Of a stretch of 64,000 nt of DNA, positions 23,201-35,059 are shown one piece after another; position 1 is the stretch's first letter, and each line of letters opens with the position of its first letter. Where the stretch lies: positions 336,001 through 400,000 of the forward strand of contig CAHIKZ030005437.1 of the NCBI GenBank assembly GCA_903632075.3, given 5' to 3'. The notes under the pieces were generated by a model, which was not told where the DNA came from, did not search any database, and saw nothing but the letters and a program-made list of their open reading frames with translations. This stretch comes from Acanthosepion pharaonis. Taxonomy: Eukaryota; Mollusca; Cephalopoda; Sepiida; Sepiidae. The position numbers were made by a program, and so were the translations under genes.

Positions 23201-23380
23201 AGTCAAGTTTTTTTAAGAATTGCGTTTATCACGTTAAATACTGCAATAGAGAAAATCAACAACAATAACAACAGCAGAAACAACGACAAAAATCAGTAAT
23301 AATAGTAATAAAAACTGTGCCATGAATCTATAACTCATATGGCATCTAACCTTAATTGTTTCGCGGTATTAATATGTATA
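20230..23380. other. Anonymous AT-rich interval
   Basis: No protein-like reading frames were recognised on either strand. A small imperfect palindrome (atgatcattatcatgatcat) lies at 23134-23153. Confidence 0.5.
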
Positions 23381-23545
23381 CATGTTTTGCGTTGGTGAAT
23401 TAAAATATCTCTCGTTCTGTACCACAAATTTACTTGTCAGTTGCTTGACCATAACCATTTGAACAAAGGAGTTGACCTAATGTGCATCTTTGTTCATGAA
23501 ATGATAGTAGAAAAGAGAATCATGGCTGGGTGTCGAGTGATTTTT
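23381..23545 (+). repeat. Dispersed repeat R2, copy 2
   Basis: Second copy of the sequence at 13131-13310, in the same orientation. It shares tttacttgtcagtt, gagttga, gtgcatcttt and aatcatggc. Confidence 0.65.
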
Positions 23546-23752
23546 TTTCAATTTAAAAATAAGGCAGGCAAGAAAAAAAAATCAAACTTAATTCCGAGAC
23601 CGACTGAGCGGATTGAATTACCCGACCTGAACATGTTTCTATCTGAATGGCTACTCGTTGCTTCTATCAAAACCAATCACCATATTGCGCACATTTGACT
23701 GTGATGCATGTACTTTATACCCTTAAAATTACCCCATATATATAGGTACAAA

Positions 23753-23806
23753 CGTATATTTGTACCCAAACGTATATTTGTACCCAAACGTATATTTGTA
23801 CCCAAA
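23753..23806. repeat. 18 bp tandem repeat, three perfect units
   Basis: cgtatatttgtacccaaa is repeated three times without change at 23753, 23771 and 23789. A fourth unit breaks off after cgt. Confidence 0.97.
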
Positions 23807-24990
23807 CGTTACTTTGTTTAATGAAAAATATATTATAAAACATTCATTACAATCCATTTAACATTACTAAAATAGTTAAGATTTTTTCGACAATAACTTT
23901 TATTTAGAAAATATATCATTGCATGAAGTATGCACCTCTTCGAGATCATTAATTATTTTAATCGTGTCAATTCTGATTTGATGGAAGGTTAAAAGGCAGC
24001 AATAAAGCAGCAATACAAATTCGGATTTCTAAGTTAAGAACGGCAATTTTGTGTATATTTAACTCTTTCACACAAACGTAGATGCAAATATGCGGCCTGT
24101 CGGTAAGTCAGCATGTTTAGTTTCTCGAGGATTTTCATTATCTTTAGAATCAGATGTGTGGCTTCCAGTTAACTTTGCGCATGTCTGAACATTCTCTTTT
24201 GGTTTACTCAGTTGAGAGTAAGACGCCATTAACTGAGTTTGTCTATTGAGTGACCACCGTATTCAAAGCGAATCTGAATCAAATTTTGTTTAGAATTTAG
24301 ACATTTAAATGATTAATAAGGCTTATTGTTACCTTCGTTTCAAATTTCACCGGGAATCCGTTGAAAGAGATTCAAAGCCTTTGAGGAACTAGCCATTAGA
24401 AAGTGTTGAAAGGAAGCATGCTTCAGTCAAAAGAAATTGGTAATTGACAATAGGCAAATGACAATATTAGAGAATTCCACCAAATGTCCAGAAAGTATTC
24501 AGTCAATTTAAATATCTTGTCTAGCCATTTTTTACGTTTCGTATATTTTTTTTCTTTTTATTAAAAATGAAGTATATTTCAGAATCATGAATTGCGGTTA
24601 AGATTTACGTCTTTGGAACTTCTGGCTTTTAGAAATGAGGACATTGGATTACTTAATGGCGATCCTGAAAGAAAACTTTTCCGATTGTTTTAAAAAGTAA
24701 AGTAGGCTATAAAAGTGTATCATCATAAGAGGTATACTTTGAAATTTTTTTTTATTAATATTAAATATATGGATCATTTCTAGACAGACGACATATATTT
24801 AATGCAAAATATTAATGACATAGCAAAAATAGCACCACCGTTTCATAGTATATAATTTGATTCATATTCACAGTCTAAATAAAGCCAATGAGTCATTCCA
24901 CTCTTATAGAAATGCCATATATTGATAGAATTTAAAAAGAGATTAAATACGAGTTAAATAATTATTAATATTAAAATACTTCACATTGCA
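23807..24990. other. Anonymous AT-rich interval
   Basis: Nothing recognisable on either strand. Confidence 0.5.
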
Positions 24991-24991
24991 C

Positions 24992-24994
<3 letters not shown>

Positions 24995-25044
<50 letters not shown>
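24995..25044. repeat. (AAT)n microsatellite
   Basis: About 16 units. The poly-Ile ORFs across it are artefacts. Confidence 0.97.
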
Positions 25045-25045
<1 letters not shown>

Positions 25046-25274
25046 GTGGTATCCCTACTAGGAAAGATTTGGGATTTATTGACCGAGCAGCAAGTAGTAC
25101 TTTCGATTGAAATTTCTAAAATCTTTCTCTTAAACCAAATATTTAGGAAAATAGGTTTCTCAAGTCCAGTAGCTGTTATTACACTTTCTATTACTGATCG
25201 AGGTTTGCTCCTGAAATTTTTATTTAAAGTAGTGTGAAATGTCAGCATATTTATTGTCATCATTTTCTCTTTGA

Positions 25275-26790
25275 GTTACATGTGCTATCCATTTTAGCTG
25301 TTGCTGCTGTTGAAAGTCCTCAAGTGATGCGATTTATGTTATTTGGTATAGGTCTTTGTTTGTAATTCTGTAGCGCCAGTCCACAATGTTCAAAGACGGA
25401 TGGTCTTTAACAAGATCCTCAGATTTCATTTGCTCAAAGTCATTTTTTATTTATTGATCTTAGAAAGTGGTTGTATGTAGCTGAAAGTTTAGATATTTCT
25501 GAACAACTTTGGCATCATGCATGACATCATTATCAATGTGTCGAGCCGATTAAGAAGTTTTCAGGTTGCTGTTTTGGTTTTGTACCAGTTTGCTGCGTTG
25601 GGCATCCTTTCTCCTATACTAATTTTTTTTATAAATGATCCATACGCCGAATTATTTGAAGTGTATAATATTTACTACTTCCACATCTTGAATTTAGATA
25701 TGATTCAGGGATTGTGCCATCAGTGCTTTCATACCAATTACAGACCATAGTTTATATTTTGGAAAGGTTTATCTTGAGTCCTATTTCTTGGAACATTTGG
25801 TAAATGATATTGATTTTCTGTTCAAGATCATTCTTATATCAATACCTATGTCATCAGTATAGCCCCCCCTTTCCCTCATAATCAGTACATTGGCTTCGAG
25901 AGAGGAAGCAGGTAGATTGATAGTTTCGTTTGGGATGTGATATGAAATGCTTAAATGGTCAGTGTCCATCTCTTCCCATTTGTGGATGAGCAAGTTATAG
26001 TCTGAGAAACGACTGAAGCTATCATTTCCATTTTGTCGTACTCTTGAAGGTTGAAATATTTCTGCACTGGGCTCCTCACCAGAGGTTGTAAGATTTTGTA
26101 AGATACAGTTCCTGTATTAGATCGATGTATTGAGCAGGTACGGAAGGCGGCTTGGATGATAAGAGGTAATCTCTATTGATGTGGTCATATGCTTCTGTGA
26201 GGTTGACAAAGCAGGTGCACAGTTTCCTATTAGAGAGGTAAGCACTTTCTTGGAGTTGTTTGATGACATAGATGCCATCATTGCGCCCCTTACGGGCACA
26301 AAAACCAAACTGGGTCATGAGGAATTGCCTCTCAAAACGATGATAGGTTAGTTGATGTGTTAATTAATACTTTCACCATGATGGAGCTAATTGAGAAACC
26401 TCTGTATTTGTGGGGGGTCTTGAGAGTTACTTTGTTGTTTCCATAGAGCATTAATATGTGATAAAACCGACTTTTTAGGGATGCATTTTTGATTTCAGAA
26501 TTCTTTCATAAAATCGAGAAACTTGTTATTGAATTCTATGAGAAAATAATTTATTTTCAAAAGTTCAACTTCAATGTTAAATGATGCTTTATTATTCCTT
26601 AGTTTTTTAATAATTTTCTTAATTTCCTCATCTTATGATTGGAGACGGACTTGTAAGGATTGCATGTGTATTTGTGTAGATTCCCTTTCTGCAGGCATCT
26701 TAAGTTTAGTGTTGTCATGGTTTAGTTACATGGAATGATTTATATTTGGTGAAGACCTGTTGAGCATTTGTGAATACATCTAATAAATAA
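25275..26790 (-). pseudogene. LINE reverse transcriptase relic
   Basis: Read on the minus strand, several frames line up in the order expected for a non-LTR reverse transcriptase. Near 26780-26560 come MLNRSSPNINHS, DEEIKKIIKKLRNNKAS (the segment just before the RT fingers) and a VELLK block. At 26318-26076 comes QFGFCARKGRNDGIYVIKQL, then CTCFVNLTEAYDHINRDYL, the palm region with its F-x-D-L-x-x-A-F/Y-D core changed to FVNLTEAYD. At 25993-25860 comes ETINLPASSLEANVLIMRE and GYTDDIG, the YADD box as YTDD. Then come INIIYQMFQEIGLKINLSK and a C-terminal NIVDWRYRITNKDLYQI near 25400-25300. Many stops and frame breaks. It is a long-dead copy. Confidence 0.8.
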
Positions 26791-27059
26791 CAACACAATA
26801 CTAAGACCACGAAAACCCTGTGTTTCCTCGTTGGTGGCATAGATTTTTATCGTCTGTGTATTTATTCGCAGTGGGAAAATAATTTGGGAGAAACGGAAGA
26901 AAAATCCCAACGGATTCTACACATGTCATGACTCTGCCATAAAGTCTGATTTATTGCTGAGTTCAACGAAGAAGCGATTCAACTCATCAATAGGTAAAAA
27001 AAAAAAAAAACTGCTTTTCTTTTTGTACGGTTACATTGGAGACAGAAAATGTGCAGGTA
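26791..27059. other. Anonymous interval with an A-homopolymer
   Basis: A run of A at 26998-27010 precedes the SINE-like segment. Nothing else was recognised. Confidence 0.4.
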
Positions 27060-27130
27060 ACTTACCGGTTATTGCCCAGAAAGTGGAAATGGCGAACCTA
27101 GTTCAAATTCCAGTTCAGTTCACGTAGCTA
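27060..27130 (+). mobile_element. tRNA-like SINE fragment (family B)
   Basis: It contains ggttattgcccagaaagtgg, then aatggcgaacc, and a B-box-like tagttcaaattcca. The same order occurs at 27457-27540, 57258-57350 and, on the minus strand, 43355-43445. Family assignment rests on this alignment. Confidence 0.5.
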
Positions 27131-27456
27131 TCATCTGTTTAGAAAAAAAAACATGAATTAATCTTTTTCTATCCGCATCTATAGCATAAATAGCCGGGTA
27201 GAATGTTCTTTCCTATTTTTGTGGGGTAGTCAGTCTAGGAAAAGGAGAACCTTGCCTTTATGAAAACTCTCTGAAAATTGCATACTCTTTTTAGATTCAA
27301 AATTACCCAATTCCTATAAAAAACTGTAAAAAATGTGGTTTGAAAATACATAATTCTACATAAGAAAATGAGCTTCTTTCGCAGGAGTGTATTTTTATTT
27401 TGGAGGGTGGGGTGGGGCACTGTTTTTATTACATGTGTACGTGCGTGTATCCACCG

Positions 27457-27545
27457 ATAGTGTAACGATTATTGGTGCCGAATGTGAAAATCGCCGATGT
27501 TCAAAATCCGGCCAGTTCTATTTCGTTCACTTCAAAATATTGCCC
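27457..27545 (+). mobile_element. tRNA-like SINE fragment (family B)
   Basis: The A-box-like start agtgtaacgattattggt is followed by gtgaaaatcgccga and a B-box-like gttcaaaatcc. It is a close relative of 57258-57350 and lies about 400 bases from the fragment at 27060. Confidence 0.55.
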
Positions 27546-30060
27546 CTATAAAAAGGCATGAGTCCACCTTCCTCCAGTTATGGGGTTATACCGTATTTTG
27601 CGCTGGATGGGAGACAATTAATATTGCTTCCTGGTCCTTTAGCATAGGTCAGTTTTATTTTGTTTTTGTGTAAGTTACAGAACAAATGAAGCATCTACTG
27701 GGTTCCTGGAGATTGAATAGAAACTCCTTATTTCATTAAGAGAAGAGGATTTTATCTATTCCGATTCTTTTGCGGCACAGATTCTGAGGCAATATTTGGC
27801 CTGGGCAATATTTGACCTTACCCACACATTAAACCAGACTTTGCATTGTCCCTCGTGAGAAAAGAAGTAAATATAACGATTTATATGTTTTCATGTTGAT
27901 TCAGTTATCGTTTTCTTCAATAAGAAATAGTTTAAGTATATAACATGATACTGAAGTAAACATTGTTTAATTTACCAAAAATGTTGGCATTTAGTAAAGA
28001 TATGATTCTTTGAACAAAATTTATGTCTTGTGGTTCAAGGGCCTGTGCTAAGTCATTGGATGCATTCACATTTCAGGCAACCCCCACCAAAACAAACAAA
28101 CAAAAAACAATGTTTCCGAACGAAAATAAACCACTCCTCACATGATTTACTCTTTTCAAAATATATACACATGGATGTCTAGAAACGCACCTATATGCAA
28201 ATCTTTTATCGTAAGATTACGTGGAAGATGAAGTAAACATCTATGAGGGGCAAATATTTTTGTGGAAACATGGCTGTACTTTTAATTATTTAGTTTGTTT
28301 ACCTTCGAATGACGAGAATTGAATTCCATAAAAATTCCGTACAGTTTAATAAATAAAAATAAGAGACGAATTTTTATTTTAAACATTAACTTTATTTAAT
28401 AAAATATTTAACGTTTTGTCCTATTAACTTTAGTCCGTATTTCCAGAACATTTGTATCATCGTGCGAAATGATTAATTTTGCGGTCTTCGATTCTAATTG
28501 AAATCGTTTTCAATAAGAAAAAATCTATAGAGTAGAATGAATGAAAAACTGAATCTACAGTACGACTGAAAAAGTCTCAGTCATGTAACAATTTAGTGTG
28601 CTCAACAAATTAGTCATAGTGTTATCCTGGCTGAACTGTAGTTTTTTTCTCTTAACCAATTCCGGACGATTTTTGTCGATTTCTGTCGCTAGGTGATCAA
28701 ACTGGGAATGATACTTGTTCGAATCAATCATCTGCTTCCGGAAGATTAATTCTAATGATATCATATGGACTGTATTACTGCAGTTAAGTGTGTCTGCCGG
28801 CAAAAAGATAAAACAAGATCTTTATTATTTAACATTAAATTGTATTCAACACCTGGTTTCATCTGTTACTCTCTGTCAGTGTGTTTATGAAACGGCACTG
28901 TCACCCCAGATCCAATGCAATGTGTGAGAGGCCGCATTAAATCTCTCTGAAGCGATTCATTATATAACCGCGTCAATTACAAATATTTTCCATGCTTACA
29001 ATGTCAATTGTGCGCAATGTTTATTGAGGCGTCATACATTACTTTATTTGGATAAAGGCCAGTTTTTGTTACGTTTCTTCAAGTTTCAATTCGCTTACCT
29101 CACGATATCGCGATATACTCAGCTTTTATTGTTTATTGCAATTATTTTCAACAAATGAACATTTAAATACATGAGATAAGTTTTTCGCCCGTGTGGAAGT
29201 CATATATCTAAGCGACAAACATAAGCAAGTTGACGTAAATTATTTTCAACGCTCAATTGAGACATTTTGAGTATCCATATGAATGTTTCCGGCGTGGATC
29301 ATTATCGTCAAGTTTTTCTTAATTGGATCGCTATTAACCTCCAAATGATCTATACTACCGTGGAGCATCGTTCAATCAAAAATATTCCGCACAAAACGTA
29401 ACAAACCATTTTTAACACGTTTTATATTTCACAAAACCTTCTCCATAACCGCTACAATTTATAGTTGCATCTTTAGATTTATGAAAATAATGTAAAAATT
29501 GTTTCTTATGTTATTCCTCACTTCAATTTTAAAATCAATAAAAATACTCCAATGTGGATACTTAGAAAGTTAGTACACTAAATTCTCGTGTAACTATGGT
29601 GAGTATGAAAGTGTAGTGTCAAAGATTAGGAGAGTAGTTAAAGGAAGGAAATATATATTTCTAAGAAAAAATAGATCTTAATGAATTTTAAATATTATAT
29701 CACTTTTGAGAATAGTGTAAGATGAAAATATTCTTATGTAGAAGTAAGGTAACTTAACAGTTAAAATTTATCCTTACGACCTGTCAAGCCTCTCACCTGA
29801 GAACAGTTATGGGAAATGTCCGGACACAAAATCAGTAAATTTCTTTGAAAAACTTTTGACAACAGGGATTTTTTTTAAAGATCAGCTGTGAAGCCAAATT
29901 GGAAAGTTTAATGACAGTCAATGATGATCTTTAATTTTTATGATTAATTTTGTTCATTTTACATTTCTGGAAGTATTTTATTTGCAAGTGTAAAAAAACA
30001 ACAACATGCAATCAACAACTAATGAAAGAAAACTTAATATGGTTCTCTTTCCTAGAAAAG
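27546..30060. other. Anonymous AT-rich interval
   Basis: No recognisable coding region or repeat. The overlapping opposite-strand ORFs near 28555-28927 show no family features. Confidence 0.5.
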
Positions 30061-30062
30061 CT

Positions 30063-30116
30063 TTGATCTCTCCCAGCTGTAGGACGTAAATGCGTCTTAC
30101 AGCTGGGAGAGATCAA
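30063..30116. repeat. 24 bp-arm hairpin (possible MITE core or small-RNA precursor)
   Basis: The arm ttgatctctcccagctgtag (continuing gacg) at 30063-30086 pairs with 30093-30116 with a single G/T-type mismatch across a 6-base loop. It is GC-richer than its surroundings. No TA or other target duplication was seen at its edges. Confidence 0.9.
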
Positions 30117-32456
30117 GACGTCGGCTACAATCAGCTAAATCATGAAATGATTCTTACCTGACAAGATACTCTTAAAAGTATCTTCGCATCGCTTCCTCAA
30201 CGGCTTTTGGCTGATTTGCCTTTAATATAATTGTCTATCAGTTATAGGGGCGTGGAGCTTAAGGGTTAAACTGAAGATTTGATTTACACACGCCAAGAAG
30301 ATTAATGAAGGATGATGATAAAGAAACCGGTAAATTACACGGGTAATTTTAACAAAACACGTTAAGGAATTCACGAATTTAAACGCTTGAAGTAGTGTCA
30401 GTAGCTCGTTTCAGGAAAATAAATCAGAATTATTAAAGTCCGTAATTTTAACGTATTTTCATGAAGAGGAAATGTTCATACAACAGATTAAATGATCATT
30501 TTATATCAAGAGTTACTTCGCGTATCTATTTACTCCTTCTTCTCGGCTTACCAGTCAATTTCTGTGAAGACAAGATTTTCATTGGTCCAAAGAAAATTCT
30601 ACAGAGGCGCACAAAATCCTTTCCTCCTGCTTTCTCAGACCTCCGAATTTGAAGGGAGTGGGAAAAGGGAGTTATTATCATTTCGCACTCGCTTTACAGT
30701 CACATCATCCCAGCTGCCCCTTTCCACTTCGACATATATTTATTTAATCTTGTTTTTAATCTTGTATATATGATGTGCAATCATATTGCAATAGACCCCG
30801 TTACACTTGTTACCAAGTACATTTCCAGTTCTTGTATTTCATATTCAGCCATCGGAAGAAACCATTTAGACGATGTTTCGAACAAAAACGTATATATCAT
30901 TCGTCATCACATTTGTGGTAATTCTGTTGACGTGCCTCTCTACGGAGCTTTCAACAAAACGTGGAAGCAGAAAGCGTTTACAAAGCGATGCCATGGAAAC
31001 GTTCGAATTGCACTTCTACGTCTCAGTCATGATATTAATTAAATCCATTTGCTTCTAATGCTATTTAACGAAGGTAGAACAAAAACGTTGTTGGTCAATC
31101 CAGTACGAATATGGTACACATTTTAAAAAGCCAGTTTTCTTATACACTATAATACTTGTAATTTTTAAACTAAATTTGTGATATTTCTCCATTGCTTTCA
31201 AAGAAAGAACTTCCAAATATATCCACTTTCTGATATGCCTCAAGAACTAAAGTATACCAGTGTGTATTTTAGTGTAGAGCCCATTGAAACTGAACCCCTA
31301 GGCATTACATTAACAAATATTTCAAGAAAATATAGAAATAATCTAATTTAGTAGGAAGCGTTTCCATCTGTAAAACAACGTCTATTTCAAAACTGAAAAA
31401 AAAATTATTGTGTAATTGTGGCAATTCCAAGCAAGCAGAATAAAAGAGTCGAGCACATTCTATGGCAAATATTTTATTTCTTTCACTGTAATGTCTACAG
31501 AAAATATGCAGAACAGATTATATTGACAAATATTTAAAGAGACAATAATTGGGAAACCAAATGAAACGCATATAAAATCCTTTTTGACTAGTGTACTTTG
31601 TTATTCCTATTTTGTGGGAAGATATTGCATTTCTACCAGAAAAAATAGATCAATATTGTATTGGTTGTCTGAAAACATTTCTAGTATCGTCTTTTCTCAT
31701 TGGTTTTGTTAAAAGGATTCAAGTGCTCAGATTATTACTGATGGCAATAATAATAAGTGTCGTGAATGTGATAGCAACAAAGACAGCAGCATCAACAGCA
31801 TTAACGAAGGACGAATCTCATTTATTCAATGCATACAATTTTTCAACTCTTTTTGAGTGACAAAGGCAACTTTTTCTTCTTGATAATAATAGGAAAAGAA
31901 TATTGTTGATCCATCCTCCTCATCTCTCCCTTGTCGACAATCACAGCGCACCTATGGCAAGATTAGGATTAAGAAGACATGAAATTAGACAGCATGAAGA
32001 GAGTGTTGGATTACGTCATATCACAACATTGTTAGCTGTTTGGGTAGAAAACCTGACATTACATTATACACAGGCAAAATGTAAACTGCATAAAAATGCA
32101 TATATAGTCTTTTCTTTAAACGACGTCCCTAAGTGATCAACACACTCCATAGATTATTCTTTATTTTTTGTGAATTGTCAGTGGAGCAATTTCCGACTGT
32201 CGCCTCAACAGTTTTCTCCTAGATTGGTTGGCAGAGAGTCCAGTCTATGCTGTTGTTTAATAGCTGACTAGGAGAAAAGATGAATTTATGGTCTTCCAAA
32301 GGGCATTGTGTGAAATTGAACCCAACAGACATGTCCAGAATTCCACTTTCCGCGCTTATATCAGTTACACTTTCTGTATAGTCTTAGACGCTTTGAAATA
32401 TGATAGATGAATTGATGAGGTTTATAACAAGTAATAAAAGTAACATGGGTCTGCAT

Positions 32457-32458
<2 letters not shown>
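30117..32458. other. Anonymous AT-rich interval
   Basis: Several short plus-strand ORFs between 30461 and 32136 have no recognisable domain. Confidence 0.5.

Positions 32459-32459
<1 letters not shown>

Positions 32460-32492
<33 letters not shown>
32460..32492. repeat. (TA)n microsatellite
   Basis: About 16 TA units. Confidence 0.96.
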
Positions 32493-32495
<3 letters not shown>

Positions 32496-32595
32496 GTAAG
32501 TATATATAACATAGGCAACTTAATCATACGGAATAACTCTTCTCCATCAACTAGTGTTTTTGAAAGAAAAAACAAAATTGTATATTAGTTTGAAT

Positions 32596-33190
32596 GTCCT
32601 TTGGGATATTTTGTCTCTGACAACAAAAAATAGGTATATACTTTGGCATTATCAAAACATCTTACACTTCTTTTGTCTGATACAAGTTCTATTGCACAAC
32701 ATCTAAAAAATACATTCATGTTCACCTTCACAATACAGGAAAAACTACTTGACATAACCATTATAGTGCGAAAATAATAACAAAAACTTCAAATTCTTGA
32801 GACCCACTATATCAAAATCAACCAACCAACACTCAACAACATTTATTACGAATATAGTGATAACATATTAAAGTGCATATAAAATTGAATTTCATTTTAC
32901 ATTTTTTCCGATTCCCGGTCAGCTCACTTATACTGAAAAACTTGTTTTGTAGAAAATTCCATAGCTAGAACGGATAAATTTAAAAATTCTAAAATAACTA
33001 TAACAGCGCGTTCGCGTGTGTTTTTAAAAATCACTATGGCAACGGAATGTAGATTTTATTGCAGTTATAATAATTTTGTCTTTGTAATTTACCCCTGAAA
33101 ATGATCTTGGAAGGGGTCGAAAGTACTTTTGGATTAAAAATAAACTACGGCGCCTTCCTTGATGAAATTCATCTTAACATCAAGAAACTG
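32596..33190 (+). pseudogene. Penelope-like element 3' end, GIY-YIG remnant plus 3' non-coding region (copy 1)
   Basis: Plus-strand frames give VYTLALSKHLTLLLSDTSSI, then AQHLKN, EKLLDITIIVRK and, after two stops, KLQILETHYIKINQPTLN to a stop at about 32880. This is the C-terminal GIY-YIG nuclease of Penelope-like retroelements: a Y-x-G core followed by LSRRL, a conserved His-Leu, then Glu-x-x-Tyr-Ile-Lys. The catalytic start is eroded. The following ~310 bases are non-coding but are conserved in the inverted copy at 44805-45215. They include cagcgcgtt, tcacccctga-type and aactacggcg[c/t]cttcct. A CTGA...GAAA stem motif lies at 33095-33122. Confidence 0.75.
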
Positions 33191-33298
33191 ATTAGACAAC
33201 TGGAAAGAATCAATATCATTATAAAAATAAGTAAACATACTATGCCTAGATTATTTAGTGAACCATGTTTGAATGAAGTTATGAAGCCTAAATACACG

Positions 33299-33300
<2 letters not shown>

Positions 33301-33395
<95 letters not shown>

Positions 33396-33430
33396 ATATA
33401 TGTATGTATGTACATATCTATGTATGTATG
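33301..33430. repeat. (AT)n-(GTAT)n compound microsatellite
   Basis: About 35 AT units pass into GTAT/TATG repeats interrupted by short variants. Confidence 0.97.
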
Positions 33431-34507
33431 TAAAATATAATATTTTATTTCTTATTAGTAAAACCCTAAGTAATACATAAGGCAATGATCCAGTCAGGAT
33501 GAGGAAGTATTTTTTAAAGTTCCCACTGAATAAATATTCGATTATTTTCACTTCGAATAAATAATCCCTGTATCGGAAAAAAAGCAGATAAATATATAAG
33601 TCATTATCTCGAATGTTGTCCTCTTTACAACAGAACGGAAACAGCTTCTGCCATTCAACACTAAAATAGTTTCCAATTCTGGGAAAATTAACTTCGAAAA
33701 AAAGTTTGTTTACACGTCTGTATCAATTACTTTCAATTTTGGTATTGAAGTTTAGTGTATTTTTTCTGAGAATAATTTTAAAAAGACTTCTCTGAAAGTC
33801 TATTTCCTAAAATTTGCCTATTTTAAGTTTCAGTTTCTAGAGTATTAATAATATAGATAACAAAGAGATTTCCGTTTCTATACAGGAAATATCCGCCATT
33901 CATTGACAGAATATTTAGCCTTATTGTCGGTTGAAATTTATAGAATATCTTTCTTAAAACACTTTTCCGGGAAATTAGACTTCTCAATTTCCCTGTTAAC
34001 GCATTTTCTAGCACTAGTGGAAGTTTTCTTCCAAAGATTTTGTTTTTAGTCAACATCATGATTAGATCATTAGTTTCTTTTTTAGTTCCCCATGTTCCCC
34101 ATTTTCAATATTATGTGATTTTGTAACACCAGTATATAAGGTTAGGTGAAGAATCTTCATATTCAAAATTTAAAGGATATATTTATTTGAAAATATTTTT
34201 AATCACTGATCTGATTCTTGATTAAGCTAGCTATACTGAATTTCTCCTCGAAAGCGAAATACATTTTCCTAAAATCGGATCATAACTGTTTGTTGAAATG
34301 TATTCAAGAAAATATACGATGTTCCTCAAAGTTTCGTGTATCGTAAAAGTACGAATTCCATCCACGAAGAATAAAAGAAACGTAGTAAATGGAATTCTTT
34401 ATTTCTTGGTCAAGACGTGTAAAATGTTTGAAGAGAGACGGGAAAAGAGAAAAAGAGTAACATATCACATGGACAGACTTCTGTTCGAACTTTGTTTACA
34501 AACACGC

Positions 34508-34508
<1 letters not shown>
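33431..34508. other. Anonymous AT-rich interval
   Basis: Nothing recognisable. Confidence 0.5.
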
Positions 34509-34509
<1 letters not shown>

Positions 34510-34547
<38 letters not shown>

Positions 34548-34552
34548 ATCTC

Positions 34553-34631
<79 letters not shown>

Positions 34632-34640
34632 ACACACACC
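34510..34640. repeat. (TC)n-(CA)n-(TA)n-(TG)n compound microsatellite
   Basis: The order TC, CA, TA, TG means that the CA-TA-TG part (34552-34638) is a self-complementary palindrome, and it continues into tgtacacacac. Confidence 0.97.
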
Positions 34641-35059
34641 GCGTCTAACATTATTTGCCGCTTTATATTTTATCGCTATATAATATAATTATTTATTGTA
34701 AACTAAAGGTTTATTTGCTGAATGATGTTAATATGTGTTCATGGATTTCGTTTGGAAACCTGATCGTTCTAAGCACATATAAATGAACGGTAGTCATTTC
34801 TATGAAATGTCCTGAAAGTCTTAAATAGACATCTTCCAAATTTAAAACTTTGAAATGGTGCGTATGGCTGAATTTATAGATAATAAGCAATGTTTAATAA
34901 CTTCAAGACTACAAACAGATAAACAATGCTTAAAATGGTAAAAATGATTAACAGGAACCACCGAACTGTAAAAGAGGTTATTTTTAATCAATTCATCCCA
35001 TGTAAGGCAGTAAAACCACTAAGACACAAGAGAAACATTATTAAGGAGCGAGAACAATA
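34641..35059. other. Anonymous interval, possibly the 3' flank of the LINE copy to its right
   Basis: The minus-strand LINE at 35060-36240 has no visible poly-A. Its 3' UTR may extend into this interval. Confidence 0.4.

Noticed and set aside
23754..23806. CRISPR-like array at the 18 bp triplication
   Set aside because: The units are directly contiguous with no unique spacers, and the context is eukaryotic repeat DNA.
24943..25263. Opposite-strand ORFs with poly-Ile
   Set aside because: The (AAT)n repeat reads as Ile on both strands. The flanking peptides did not match the nearby LINE.
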